Shown in pieces: positions 8,848 to 17,265 of a DNA stretch of 64,000 nucleotides. Origin of the DNA: Bradyrhizobium sp. ISRA464. Lineage in GTDB: Bacteria; Pseudomonadota; Alphaproteobacteria; Rhizobiales; Xanthobacteraceae. Under the pieces are notes generated by a model. The model had not been told where the DNA came from. It did no database searches and worked only from the letters and a program-made list of their open reading frames with translations. The DNA is taken from the NCBI RefSeq assembly GCF_029910095.1, contig NZ_CP094526.1, positions 806,001 through 870,000 on the forward strand, read 5' to 3'. The stretch's first letter is position 1, and each line of letters starts with the position of its first letter. Position numbers and translations under genes: made by a program.

Positions 8848-8924
8848 GGTCCCGTAGCTCAGCCGGATAGAGCGACGGTTTCCTAAACCGTAGGTCGGAA
8901 GTTCGAGTCTTCCCGGGATCGCCA
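8848..8924 (+). tRNA. tRNA-Arg (anticodon CCU)
   Basis: A 77-nt cloverleaf. The acceptor GGTCCCG pairs with CGGGATC (one G-U pair). The D arm follows GTAGCTCAGCCGGATAGAGC. The anticodon stem ACGGT/ACCGT closes loop TTCCTAA, giving anticodon CCT for AGG codons. The T arm is GGAAG TTCGAGT CTTCC. CCA is encoded at 8922-8924. AGG is a rare codon in this GC-rich sequence, so this is a minor tRNA. No integrase or repeated tRNA 3' end was seen, so there is no evidence of an island here. Confidence 0.96.
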
Positions 8925-9591
8925 GCACCATTCGCAGAGCAGGGCCGGCGATCATCGCGCGCCTCCATCCTGCGCTGCTCTCGATCCCGGCGGACCTTCA
9001 AGGCCTTGTGCAGAAGATCGCGTGTCCGTTGATCGACCTGCAGCTTTCCGTGGCGTCGATCTCCAGCGCTTCACGTAGTTCGGCAAGGACCTCAAAGCAG
9101 TTTCGCCTCGTCAGCCATCATGATTTCTCCCGTTATGGCGCGGCCAAGTCGGGGCGCCGGCTAGACGCAACCGGCTGCGGACAATGGGCGGCGCGCCTTG
9201 CACGTGAACAAGGTACGAAAACAAATGCTGCGCCGGCTGTGACAAGTGCCCTTTTGTCACTGACAGCGTGAGCGGCATCTGTGCTGCTATGGGGCGTCCG
9301 GGAAATTGCCCTTGCCCGGAGACTGAGCCAGCGCCGTCCGCGCGATCATACTCCGCTGGGGCGGCGCTGAGCGTTTGCGGTGATGTCGCGGCGCGCCACT
9401 GCGGCATATGACTTTCGGCACCTTGCGCATCGTATCGCCATTGGGTGACCTTGGATGCGCCAGCGCGAGGCAAGCGCGGCCTCGGGCCCAGCCCCCACTA
9501 CCCCAGGGGTCCGGGGCCGCGCCCTCCCGTTGCAACAAAAAGGCCCGCCAATAACGGCGGGCCTCGTCGCGGGTCTTTTCTTGGCTAGAGC
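8925..9591. other. Gene-free stretch downstream of tRNA-Arg
   Basis: Open frames here are short, overlapping and without recognisable protein features. On the minus strand near 9005-9115 a frame reads EVLAELREALEID, which looks protein-like but has no start and ends quickly, so it may be a relic. The only clear element is the terminator at 9541-9564. Confidence 0.4.
9541..9564 (-). terminator. Rho-independent terminator for the gene at 9592-10011
   Basis: AGGCCCGCC (9541-9549) and GGCGGGCCT (9556-9564) form a 9-bp GC stem with a 6-nt loop. Read on the minus strand the stem is followed by TTTTTGTT, which fits an intrinsic terminator 28 bp after the stop codon of the exported-protein gene. Confidence 0.85.
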
Positions 9592-10011
9592 TCAATACGG
9601 ATAAGGCGCCCACGGATCGGTTACGATCACATCCGTGGCTGGATACCAATAGCATTCGACATCGACGCCGGTGTCGAAACAGTATCCGTAATAGTCCGTC
9701 ACCTGCGCAAGTTTGATCGGACCGTTCGCGGCAACCTGGGTCGTGTCGGCACCCGCCATTTTCTTGCTCGACTTCACTTTCTGCACAGGCAGGCTCCCGG
9801 CGCTCATTCTCACGACCTTGTCATTGCTCACTTCCGCAACGACAGGGTTGTTGCCGATCTTGCCGATTTCGTGCTTCCCGTTTTTGTGAATCTTCTCGCC
9901 AAGAAGGTTATGGCCATTGTTGTGATGGGCGTTCTTGGCCGCGGCCAGTCCGGCCGTGGCCAAGAGGCTCGCGCCGATGACGAACGCCGTCATCATCCGA
10001 CGATTGAACAT
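9592..10011 (-). CDS. Exported protein, function unknown (139 aa)
   Basis: ATG at 10011 has CGGAGA upstream. The signal peptide MFNRRMMTAFVIGASLLATA runs to GLAAAKN. The mature protein is His/Asn/Lys-rich at its N-terminus (NAHHNNGHNLLGEKIHKNGK), then has a short Lys-rich part, and ends with an aromatic tail containing TDYYGYCFDTGVDVECYWYP, which has two cysteines. The conserved repeat G-K-H-E-I-G-K recalls other rhizobial small periplasmic proteins, but no family is recognised. It has its own terminator and appears monocistronic. The upstream in-frame ATG at 10050 would disrupt the signal peptide. Confidence 0.75.
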   Translation of the reverse strand: MFNRRMMTAFVIGASLLATAGLAAAKNAHHNNGHNLLGEKIHKNGKHEIGKIGNNPVVAEVSNDKVVRMSAGSLPVQKVKSSKKMAGADTTQVAANGPIKLAQVTDYYGYCFDTGVDVECYWYPATDVIVTDPWAPYPY

Positions 10012-10217
10012 GCAGTTTCTCCGTAGTGACTTTGTGAAACCAGCCCGCAATCAAATTTGGTGAGGCCGCATGAACCGCCGCTGAACAGGCAAAAGGCGCG
10101 TGCGGTGACTCCGACTGTCTGTAAGACTGGTGTCAGCTTGAGGCTCTATTCCACTTTTCCGATCCGGGACGGCCGCCGAATCGTTTGGCGGCCGATCAAG
10201 AAGAAAGGGTGGATCAA

Positions 10218-10469
10218 GTGAAAAAGGTGTTGGTGATCGCGGCTGCGTTGGTCGCTGTAACGTCGGCGGCCCATGCGCGCGGTCCGGGAGCGGGCTTTGG
10301 TGGTGGCGCATCCAGCTTCTCGCCGGGTCATTCATTTCAGGGCAACGGATCTGTTGCAGGTAGCAGCGGCGCGTCTGGTTATTCGCCCGGCCATCAAATG
10401 CGGTCCAATGGATCGGTCACCGGCCACCCGGGAGCCTCGGGCTACGCACCCGGCAAGCTCCGGCGCTAA
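10218..10469 (+). CDS. Small secreted Gly/Ser-rich repeat protein (83 aa)
   Basis: GTG at 10218 is chosen because the signal peptide VKKVLVIAAALVAVTSAAHA then starts at once and AGAAAGGG lies upstream. The mature part has two imperfect repeats of about 20 residues: S(F/Y)SPGH followed by NGSV and G(A/S)SGY(S/A)PG. Repeats of this kind occur in small exported rhizobial proteins of unknown role. A clear intrinsic terminator follows 13 bp after the stop, so it is a single-gene unit. Confidence 0.75.
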   Translation: MKKVLVIAAALVAVTSAAHARGPGAGFGGGASSFSPGHSFQGNGSVAGSSGASGYSPGHQMRSNGSVTGHPGASGYAPGKLRR

Positions 10470-10482
10470 GATAAAGGGCACA

Positions 10483-10510
10483 GAGGCCGCCTCAACCGGC
10501 GGCCTCTTTC
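10483..10510 (+). terminator. Rho-independent terminator
   Basis: GAGGCCGCC (10483-10491) and GGCGGCCTC (10498-10506) form a 9-bp stem with loop TCAACC, followed by TTTCTT on the plus strand. It ends the small secreted-protein transcript. Confidence 0.9.
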
Positions 10511-10672
10511 TTCCTGGTGGGACGAAGCGTCTGCCGAACGACCTGACGGGCGCGTGCGTCGATCTCAGCCCCGTCCAGCGCCCCCCGAGATGAACGACCG
10601 ACAACAGCATGTTCAGCATGGCTTCAAGGCGGGCAACATAGAACGTTCGCGCAATCCTAATGGAGGCGACAC

Positions 10673-11005
10673 ATGTCTTCGCTCACGAAAGCCCTCTCCA
10701 GTGGTCTCGCTGCGCTCGCGGTGGCGGCAACACTGACCGCCGGCTCCGCGCCGGCTCAAGCACGTGACGGCCGAAACGCTGCGCTGATCGGCGGCCTGAT
10801 CGTCGGCGGCCTCATTGGCGGCGCGCTGGCTTCGGAGGCGCAGGCCTACCCGTCCTATCCGTCGTACCAGGGCTACAGCGAATATCCGACGTACCGCCGC
10901 ACCTACAGCGGCTATGACGACGGCTATTACGCGCCTCGATACCGGTATCGCAATTGCGACGACGATTACCGCAGCGTGTCGGGTTGGGACTCCGACGACG
11001 ATTGA
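10673..11005 (+). CDS. Exported Tyr/Asp-rich protein with Gly-zipper segment
   Basis: Protein of 110 residues. The signal peptide ends near PAQARD. A glycine-zipper-like hydrophobic stretch IGGLIVGGLIGGALASEA follows, then a Tyr/Pro/Ser-rich and Asp-rich tail (YPSYPSYQGYSEYPTYRRTY to WDSDDD). GGAGG upstream supports ATG 10673. Short Gly-zipper exported proteins often associate with membranes. No specific function can be given. Confidence 0.78.
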   Translation: MSSLTKALSSGLAALAVAATLTAGSAPAQARDGRNAALIGGLIVGGLIGGALASEAQAYPSYPSYQGYSEYPTYRRTYSGYDDGYYAPRYRYRNCDDDYRSVSGWDSDDD

Positions 11006-11069
11006 ACAGGCGGTCGGGCGGTCCAAGGTCCACCGTCTTTATCGGTTCGGCTGGGATCGCCTCGCAAAA

Positions 11070-11091
11070 GGGCCCGCCATGCTGGCGGGCC
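11070..11091. terminator. Hairpin, likely terminator for the HxlR gene on the minus strand
   Basis: GGCCCGCC (11071-11078) and GGCGGGCC (11084-11091) form a stem around ATGCT. On the minus strand it is followed by CTTTTGC. The plus-strand side has no T-tract. It lies between the ends of the convergent genes at 11005 and 11211 and could serve the HxlR gene. Confidence 0.55.
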
Positions 11092-11210
11092 TCGTCATCG
11101 GCGTGGTGTCGTAGGTTTCGCGCAGCCACAGCCTGATTGACGCAATCCGCATACTCCTCAAACAATCCGGCGGCGGCGCCGTTGAGCCCAGCCCGGCTTC
11201 GACAAAGCGA

Positions 11211-11693
11211 TCATTTGCGGTGTGCTTGCGCGGGCGAGGACCGTCGCGCGCCCGGGCCGGGATGCACGTGCACGGCTTTCGCTGACAGTGGCTCGCCGCA
11301 TTCCGAGCAGACCATGACGGGGTCGAACATGTGGCCGCAGGTCTTGTGTTGGTGCAGCATCGGCCGGCCGCGCGAGTCGACCATGTGGATGTTGCCCCAG
11401 TGCACGATCGACATGATGATCGGATAGAGATCGAGGCCCTTCTGCGTCAGGATGTATTCGTAGCGCTTCGGGGCTTCCTGATACGGAATCTTGCGCAGCA
11501 CGCCGAAGCGCGCCAGCTTCTTCAGCCGGTCGGCGAGCAGATGGCGGGTGATCCCGAGCGACGCCTGGAAGTCATCGAACCTGCGGATGCGCAAGAAACA
11601 TTCGCGCAGGATCAAGAGGCTCCAGCGGTCACCGATCACGGCCACGGTGCGGGCCAGTGAGCACGGCTCCTCCTCGAGTGCATCCCATCTCAT
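11211..11693 (-). CDS. HxlR-family transcriptional regulator with C-terminal zinc ribbon
   Basis: Winged-helix regulator of 160 residues. The HxlR core is clear: ARTVAVIGDRWSLLILRECF, RRFDDFQASLGITRHLLADR and LKKLARFGVLRKIPYQEAPKRYEY. The C-terminal extension carries HKTCGHMFDPVMVCSECGE, four cysteine/histidine positions that suggest a small zinc ribbon. ATG 11693 with GGAGA upstream is preferred over the longer frame to 11726. The gene is divergent from the eleven-gene catabolic block, so it is the probable local regulator, acting at the inverted repeats at 11749-11798. Confidence 0.9.
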   Translation of the reverse strand: MRWDALEEEPCSLARTVAVIGDRWSLLILRECFLRIRRFDDFQASLGITRHLLADRLKKLARFGVLRKIPYQEAPKRYEYILTQKGLDLYPIIMSIVHWGNIHMVDSRGRPMLHQHKTCGHMFDPVMVCSECGEPLSAKAVHVHPGPGARRSSPAQAHRK

Positions 11694-11748
11694 CGGCGTC
11701 TCCAGCGATCTGCAACGGCAGCGCAAATAAATTCTAAATCGGAACTAG

Positions 11749-11798
11749 TATCATTTCAATAAGATGCCTCCAGAGAGCCATTGAATGATAAATATCAT
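11749..11798. promoter_or_regulatory. Candidate HxlR operator region with inverted repeats
   Basis: An AT-rich patch in the divergent promoter. TATCATTTCAAT (11749-11760) and ATTGAATGATA (11780-11790) are inverted copies apart from one missing base. Inside the second, ATGATA AA TATCAT (11785-11798) is a perfect 6-bp palindrome. A TTGACA hexamer at 11800-11805 directly abuts the palindrome and could be the -35 box of the catabolic operon, although no strong -10 is seen downstream. The arrangement fits repression by the divergent HxlR protein. Confidence 0.55.
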
Positions 11799-11885
11799 AT
11801 TGACAGTTCGAAAATAGAACTTAAGGTCTCGACCACGATCAACCCGGCGGCGCGCAATTGCCGCCAGTCGAAGGGAAGGCGTTTC

Positions 11886-12524
11886 ATGGCTGCTCCGCTC
11901 AAGGTCGAGTTCCACTTCGATTTCGGCAGTCCCAACGCCTATCTCGCCGAGCTCGTGCTGCCGGACATCGAGCAGCGCACCGGCGTCAAGTTCGATTACG
12001 TCCCGGTGCTGCTCGGCGGCGTGTACAAGGCAACCGGCAACATGTCGCCGGCCGACTCCCTGCGCGGGATCAAGAACAAGCCCGAATACAACGCGCTCGA
12101 GACCGAGCGCTTCCTGCGGCGTCACAACATCACGGCGTTCAAGTCGAACCCGTTTTTTCCGGTGAATACGCTGGCGTTGATGCGCGGCGCGGTGGCCGCG
12201 CAGTTCGAGGGCTTGTTCGAAGCCTATTTCCGCGCCGCCTATCATCACATGTGGGTCGAGCCCAAGAAGATGGACGACCCGCAGATCTTCCGCGAGGCAT
12301 TCCTGTCCTCGGGTCTCGACATCGACCGCCTCATCGCTCGCGCCCAGCAGGACGACGTCAAGAAGAAGCTGATCGAGAACACCAGCGACGCGGTGGCACG
12401 CGGCTCGTTCGGGTCGCCGACCTTCTACGTCGGTGACGAGATCTTCTTCGGCAAGGACAAATTGCGCGAGGTCGAGGAAGAGATCGTCGCGCAGCTGGCC
12501 GTGGGGCGGCGCAAGACCGCCTGA
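11886..12524 (+). CDS. DsbA-family/2-hydroxychromene-2-carboxylate isomerase-like protein
   Basis: Thioredoxin-fold protein of 212 residues in the kappa-GST/HCCA isomerase group. The N-terminal motif FHFDFGSPNAY places S15 where the glutathione-activating serine of HCCA isomerases lies. The C-terminus has the family pattern AVARGSFGSPTFYVGDEIFFGKDKL. HCCA isomerases act in naphthalene degradation, and other members act as glutathione-dependent isomerases of unknown substrate. ATG 11886 is preceded by AAGGGAAGG. It is the first gene of the catabolic block, and the acyl-CoA ligase follows after 46 bp. Confidence 0.88.
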   Translation: MAAPLKVEFHFDFGSPNAYLAELVLPDIEQRTGVKFDYVPVLLGGVYKATGNMSPADSLRGIKNKPEYNALETERFLRRHNITAFKSNPFFPVNTLALMRGAVAAQFEGLFEAYFRAAYHHMWVEPKKMDDPQIFREAFLSSGLDIDRLIARAQQDDVKKKLIENTSDAVARGSFGSPTFYVGDEIFFGKDKLREVEEEIVAQLAVGRRKTA

Positions 12525-12570
12525 TCGGAGCAAACAAACAAGCCCCCAGGGCTATCGCAGGGAGGTTTCG

Positions 12571-14124
12571 GTGCTGGCGACGACGCAGGTGATGGAAGGA
12601 AGTGTTGCAGGCTTGCCGAACCGTATCCACGAGGTGATGGATCGGCATGTCGCGACGACGCCGGATCATCCGGCGCTGATCGACGATCGCGCGAAGCTGA
12701 CCTACCGCGAGCTGGATCGGGACGTGAGCGGCGTGGTCGATGCGCTGCGTGCGGTCGGCATTCGCCCTGGCGACCGCATCATGATTGTCAGCGAGAATGC
12801 GATTCCGCTCGCCTGCCTGCTGCTGGCCGCCAGCCGGCTCGACGTCTGGTCCATCGTGGTCAATCCGCGGCTGTCGCCGCGCGAGCTCGATCAGATCCGC
12901 GAACACAGCGGCGCCCGCCGCGTGTTCCTGACCGCTGAGGTCTCGCAGGAAGCGGCGGCGCACGCCGCGCGCTATGAGGCCATCGTGCAGGACGTCGGCC
13001 CGCTCCGCGGCGTCGGCGTCACCGGCCTGAACCTGGCGACGCTGGCCGAGCGGGTCGAGTCCGACGGCGCGAAGCAGGTCGCGGTGCTCATCTATACGTC
13101 GGGCACCACGGGCACCCCGAAGGGCGTGATGCTGACTCACCGCAATCTGCTGTTCAGCGCCCGCGGCACCGCCGCCTGGCGCAAGATGACGGCTGAGGAT
13201 GTACAGTATTGCGTGCTGCCGATCTCACACATCGTTGGCATCTCCCTGCTCACCATGACCTTGATGGTCGGCGCCACCGTGCGCCTGGTCGCAAAGTATG
13301 ACCCAGCCGCGCTGGTGAAAGCGATGGCGGAGGAGGGCATCACCATCCTCAACGGCGTGCCCGCGACCTATCAGCGCCTGCTCGAATATCGGCGCAATGC
13401 CGGCCTGCCGAAGCTCGACCGCGGCAAGCTTCGCCTGATCTCGGTGGCCGGTGCGCCGCTCGACCTCGATCTCAAGTCGCGGGTCGAGCAGGAGCTCGGC
13501 CTGCCGCTGCTCAACGGCTACGGTATTACCGAGTGTTCGCCGGGAATCTCGGGCGTGCGGCACGATACGCCGCGGGCCGACCATGCGGTGGGCGCCATCC
13601 TGCCGGGCCTTGAAACCAGGCTCGTCGGACGCGACGGCAAGGCGGTTGGTGCTGGCGAGGTCGGCGAGCTGCATGTCCGCGGCCCGAATGTGATGCGCGG
13701 CTACTACCGCGCCCCCGATCTGACCGCCAAGGCGATCGACAGCGACGGCTGGTTCAACACCGGCGACCTCGCCCGCTTCGAGGGCGATGCCCTCTTCATC
13801 GTCGGTCGCACCAAGGAGATGATCATCCGTTCCGGATTCAACGTCTATCCGGCTGAGATCGAGGCGGTGCTGAGCACGCATGATGCGGTGGTGCAGTGCG
13901 CCGTGGTCGGACGCCAGGTCGAGGGCAACGAGGAGGTCGTCGCCTTCGTGCAGCTGATCAAGGGCGCGACGGCGACCGCGCAGGAGCTGATGGCCCATGT
14001 CGCGCCGCAACTCACCTCGTACAAGCGGCCGTCGGAGATTATCCTGATGGACGCGCTGCCCGCGACGTCGACGGGCAAGCTGCTGAAACACAAACTGGCC
14101 GAGTCGGTGCGCAGCCCGCGCTGA
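12571..14124 (+). CDS. AMP-dependent acyl-CoA ligase
   Basis: ANL superfamily ligase of 517 residues. Visible motifs in order are the P-loop YTSGTTGTPKG (near residue 175), NGYGITECSPG, DGWFNTGDLARF, RSGFNVYPAEIE and the C-terminal PATSTGKLLKHKL with the adenylation lysine. It should convert the pathway's carboxylic acid to an acyl-CoA for the dehydrogenases encoded downstream. The start is read as GTG 12571 because GGAGG lies 5 bp upstream; ATG 12592 is an alternative. The class resembles long-chain or aromatic CoA ligases, and substrate specificity cannot be inferred. Confidence 0.92.
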   Translation: MLATTQVMEGSVAGLPNRIHEVMDRHVATTPDHPALIDDRAKLTYRELDRDVSGVVDALRAVGIRPGDRIMIVSENAIPLACLLLAASRLDVWSIVVNPRLSPRELDQIREHSGARRVFLTAEVSQEAAAHAARYEAIVQDVGPLRGVGVTGLNLATLAERVESDGAKQVAVLIYTSGTTGTPKGVMLTHRNLLFSARGTAAWRKMTAEDVQYCVLPISHIVGISLLTMTLMVGATVRLVAKYDPAALVKAMAEEGITILNGVPATYQRLLEYRRNAGLPKLDRGKLRLISVAGAPLDLDLKSRVEQELGLPLLNGYGITECSPGISGVRHDTPRADHAVGAILPGLETRLVGRDGKAVGAGEVGELHVRGPNVMRGYYRAPDLTAKAIDSDGWFNTGDLARFEGDALFIVGRTKEMIIRSGFNVYPAEIEAVLSTHDAVVQCAVVGRQVEGNEEVVAFVQLIKGATATAQELMAHVAPQLTSYKRPSEIILMDALPATSTGKLLKHKLAESVRSPR

Positions 14125-14168
14125 CGCGTCCGAACAGCAACTTACGCAAACAAAAGCCGGAGAACACC

Positions 14169-14906
14169 ATGCAGAAGAGAAACAGGACGGTCGCGGTCAT
14201 CGGTGCCGGCGACTTCATCGGCGGCGAGATCGCCAAGAAATTCGCCTCCGAAGGCTTCACGATCTTCGCCGGCCGCCGCAACGGCGACAAGCTGGCGCCG
14301 CTCGTCAAGGACATCGAGGCCGCCGGCGGCGAGATCCACGCCCGCTCGCTCGATGCGCGCAAGGAGGAGGAGATCATCTCCTTCCTCAACGATGCCGACA
14401 AGCACGCGCCGCTCGAGGTCTGCATCTTCAACATCGGCGCCAACGTCAATTTCCCGATTCTCGAGACCACCGAGCGCGTGTTCCGCAAGGTCTGGGAGAT
14501 GGCCTGCTATTCCGGCTTCCTGGCCGGGCGTGAGGCGGCGCGGCTGATGCTGCCGCGCGGGCAGGGCAACATCTTCTTCACCGGCGCGACCGCGTCGCTG
14601 CGCGGCGGCAGCGGCTATGCCGCCTTCGCCAGTGCCAAGTTCGGCCTGCGCGCGGTGGCGCAGGCGATGGCGCGCGAGTTGGGTCCGAAGAACATGCACG
14701 TCGCGCACCTCATCATCGACTCCGGCGTCGATACCGAATGGGTGCGGCAGCGTCGGATCGAGGCGCTCGGCCCCAACGCGCTCGACAATCCGGACGTCCT
14801 GATGCCGCCGGCCTCCGTCGCGGGCGCCTACTGGCAGCTTTACCAGCAGCCGAAGAGCGCGTGGACCTTCGAGCTGGAAATCCGTCCCTTCGGCGAGAAG
14901 TGGTAA
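14169..14906 (+). CDS. SDR-family protein lacking the catalytic tyrosine
   Basis: Rossmann-fold SDR of 245 residues with a modified N-terminal glycine motif (VIGAGDFIGGEIAKKF) and an NIGANV segment in place of the usual NNAG. The active-site region reads GYAAFASAKFGLRAVAQAMA. The residue four before the conserved lysine is Phe, not Tyr, so normal SDR chemistry is doubtful unless the nearby Tyr substitutes. A second member at 22348 shows the same change. The end, WTFELEIRPFGEKW, is nearly shared with that paralogue. It may be a specialised reductase or binding protein of the pathway. Confidence 0.85.
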   Translation: MQKRNRTVAVIGAGDFIGGEIAKKFASEGFTIFAGRRNGDKLAPLVKDIEAAGGEIHARSLDARKEEEIISFLNDADKHAPLEVCIFNIGANVNFPILETTERVFRKVWEMACYSGFLAGREAARLMLPRGQGNIFFTGATASLRGGSGYAAFASAKFGLRAVAQAMARELGPKNMHVAHLIIDSGVDTEWVRQRRIEALGPNALDNPDVLMPPASVAGAYWQLYQQPKSAWTFELEIRPFGEKW

Positions 14907-14918
14907 GGAGCAGGTCCC

Positions 14919-16100
14919 ATGGAGCTCGCGCTATCTCCTGAAGATGTGGCGTTCCGCGACGAGGTTCGCGCCTTCATCAAGGACAACTATCCGGCGGAGA
15001 TGCGCGTCCCTAATCCGGAGACCGACCTTTCCAAGGAGCAGATGCTGCTGTGGCATCGCATCCTGCACAGGAAGGGCTGGATCGCGCCGCTCTGGCCCAA
15101 GGAATATGGCGGGCCCGGCTGGTCGATCACCCGCCGCTTCATCTTCGAGCAGGAGACGGCGCGCGCCGGCACGCTGCCGCCTTTGGCGTTCAGCGTCACC
15201 ATGGTCGGCCCCGTCATCTATACGTTCGGCAACGCGGCGCAGAAAGCAAAGTTCTTGCCGCGCATTCTCTCCGGCGAGGATTGGTGGTGCCAGGGCTATT
15301 CGGAGCCGGGATCGGGGTCGGATCTCGCGACCGTCCGCACCAAGGCAGTGCGCGACGGCGACCACTACATCGTCAACGGCCACAAGACCTGGACCACGCT
15401 GGCCCAGCATGCCGACTGGATCTTCTGCCTGGTCCGCACCGATCCGGCGGCCAAGCCGCAATCCGGCATCTCGTTCCTGCTGATCGACATGAAATCGCCG
15501 GGTGTCACCGTGCGGCCGATCATCACCATCGACGGCTCGCACGAGGTCAATGACGTCTTCCTCGAAAACGTCCGCGTGCCGGTCGAGAATCTGATCGGCG
15601 AGGAGAACAAGGGCTGGACCTACGCCAAGTTCCTGCTCGGCAATGAGCGCACCAGCATGGCCGGCATCGGCCGCTCGACGCGCTACATCGAACGGCTGAA
15701 GAAGATCGTGAAGGCGGAGATTCCGGCAGACGATCCGGCCTATCTGGAATTCATCCGAGACATCGCCCGCGTCGAGCTCGACGTGCTGGCGCTGGAGGCG
15801 ACCGAGCTGCGCGTCGTGGCGCAAATGGCCCGCGGCATCGACCCCGGGCCGGCGGCATCCCTGTTCAAGATCCGCGGCACCGAGATCTTCCAGAACATCA
15901 CCGAACTGACCCATCGCGCGATCGGAAATTATGGCCTGGCGATCCGCGAGCATCCGGTCAGCGCGAACCATTTCATGCCCGGCCCGGACTACGGCCACAC
16001 CGCGTCGGAAAAATATCTCAACGCGCGCAAGCTCTCGATCTACGGCGGATCGAACGAGATCCAGCGCAACATCATCGCCAAGGCCGTGCTCGGTCTCTAG
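14919..16100 (+). CDS. Acyl-CoA dehydrogenase (subunit 1 of probable pair)
   Basis: FAD-dependent acyl-CoA dehydrogenase of 393 residues: helical N-terminal domain with HRKGWIAPLWPKEYGGPGW, beta domain with GYSEPGSGSDLATVRTKA and DGDHYIVNGHKTWTT, and C-terminal helical domain ending ARKLSIYGGSNEIQRNIIAK, the standard family signature. It should introduce a 2,3 double bond into the acyl-CoA. It lies 12 bp after the SDR and 23 bp before a second, shorter ACAD. Adjacent ACAD pairs of this type often form heterotetramers acting on bulky or ring-bearing CoA esters such as steroid side chains. Confidence 0.93.
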   Translation: MELALSPEDVAFRDEVRAFIKDNYPAEMRVPNPETDLSKEQMLLWHRILHRKGWIAPLWPKEYGGPGWSITRRFIFEQETARAGTLPPLAFSVTMVGPVIYTFGNAAQKAKFLPRILSGEDWWCQGYSEPGSGSDLATVRTKAVRDGDHYIVNGHKTWTTLAQHADWIFCLVRTDPAAKPQSGISFLLIDMKSPGVTVRPIITIDGSHEVNDVFLENVRVPVENLIGEENKGWTYAKFLLGNERTSMAGIGRSTRYIERLKKIVKAEIPADDPAYLEFIRDIARVELDVLALEATELRVVAQMARGIDPGPAASLFKIRGTEIFQNITELTHRAIGNYGLAIREHPVSANHFMPGPDYGHTASEKYLNARKLSIYGGSNEIQRNIIAKAVLGL

Positions 16101-16123
16101 CAACAGCGCAACAAGAGGATCGT

Positions 16124-17254
16124 ATGGATATCCAGTTCACGGAAGAGCAGGAATTGTTGCGGTCCAGCCTCCAGCGGCTGCTGCGCGACCAGTATGATTT
16201 CGATGCGCGGCGCAAGATCGTCGCGGGTGAGGACGGCTTCAGCCGCAAGCAGTGGGGCGCCTTCGCCGAGCTCGGCCTGCTCGCCGCGCCGTTCTCGGAA
16301 GCCGTCGGCGGACTCGGCGGCGGAGTGCTGTCGACCATGATCATCATGCAGGAATTCGGCCGTCATCTCGTGGTCGAGCCGTTCGTCGAGACGGTCGTGC
16401 TGGCCGGCGGCTTGATCGAGCAGGCGGGCTCCGAGGAACAGAAGCAGGGCTTCCTTCCCGAGATCATCGCGGGAAACGAGATCTGGACCCTGGCGTGGAC
16501 CGAGAAGGGCTCGCGCTTCGATCTCGCCACCGTCACCACCGCGGCGCGCCGGGACGGCGACGGCTATGTCCTGACCGGCGAGAAGACGGCGGTCATCGCG
16601 GCGCCCTGGGCGGATTATCTGATCGTCTCCGCTCGCACCTCGGGTCATCGCCACGATCGCGGCGGCGTCAGCCTGTTCGTGGTCGATCGCCGCGCCACCG
16701 ACCTCGATCTCAAGAGCTTCAAGACCATCGACGGCCGGCGCGCCGCCGAGATCAGCCTGCGCGAGGTGCGCGGCCAGCTCCTGGGCCGCGAGGGCGACGG
16801 CGTCGCCGCGCTCGAGGCCTGCCGCGACCGGGCGATCGGCGCGCTGTGCGCCGAGCTGGTCGGGGCGATGGGTGAGTTGAACGCCGCGACCTTGGATTAT
16901 TCCAAGACGCGAAAGCAGTTCGGCGTCACGATCGGCTCCTTCCAGGTGTTGCAGCATCGGATGGTCGACATGTTCATCGCGCATCAGGAGGGGCTGTCCC
17001 TGATGCAGCATCTCAATCTCAGCCTCAACGCAGGCGAAGCCGGCCTCTCGCGGCTCGCCTCGGGCGCCAAATCGAAGATCGGCTATGCCGGCAAGTTCGT
17101 CGCCGACCAGGCGGTGCAGATCCACGGCGGCATGGGCATGACCGACGAGCTCAATGTCGGCCACTACTTCAAGCGTATCTTGTCCATCAACATCCAGTTC
17201 GGCGATCCCGCCTATCACGTGCTTCGCTATGCGCAGCTCGACGCGGCGGCTTAA
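16124..17254 (+). CDS. Acyl-CoA dehydrogenase (subunit 2 of probable pair)
   Basis: Second ACAD, 376 residues and more divergent than its neighbour. It starts [20 protein letters not shown] and has [34 protein letters not shown] in place of the usual flavin-binding SEPGSGSD motif, [25 protein letters not shown], and [21 protein letters not shown] near the end. The altered flavin-binding motif fits the non-FAD-rich partner in heteromeric ACADs. The gene is tightly linked (23 bp) to the first ACAD and 11 bp before the thiolase, so translation is probably coordinated. Confidence 0.92.
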   Translation: MDIQFTEEQELLRSSLQRLLRDQYDFDARRKIVAGEDGFSRKQWGAFAELGLLAAPFSEAVGGLGGGVLSTMIIMQEFGRHLVVEPFVETVVLAGGLIEQAGSEEQKQGFLPEIIAGNEIWTLAWTEKGSRFDLATVTTAARRDGDGYVLTGEKTAVIAAPWADYLIVSARTSGHRHDRGGVSLFVVDRRATDLDLKSFKTIDGRRAAEISLREVRGQLLGREGDGVAALEACRDRAIGALCAELVGAMGELNAATLDYSKTRKQFGVTIGSFQVLQHRMVDMFIAHQEGLSLMQHLNLSLNAGEAGLSRLASGAKSKIGYAGKFVADQAVQIHGGMGMTDELNVGHYFKRILSINIQFGDPAYHVLRYAQLDAAA

Positions 17255-17265
17255 GGAGACCTAGC

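Noticed and set aside
8848..9591. tRNA-Arg as integration site of a genomic island
   Set aside because: No integrase, no repeated tRNA 3' end and no shift in gene content; genes on both sides are ordinary.
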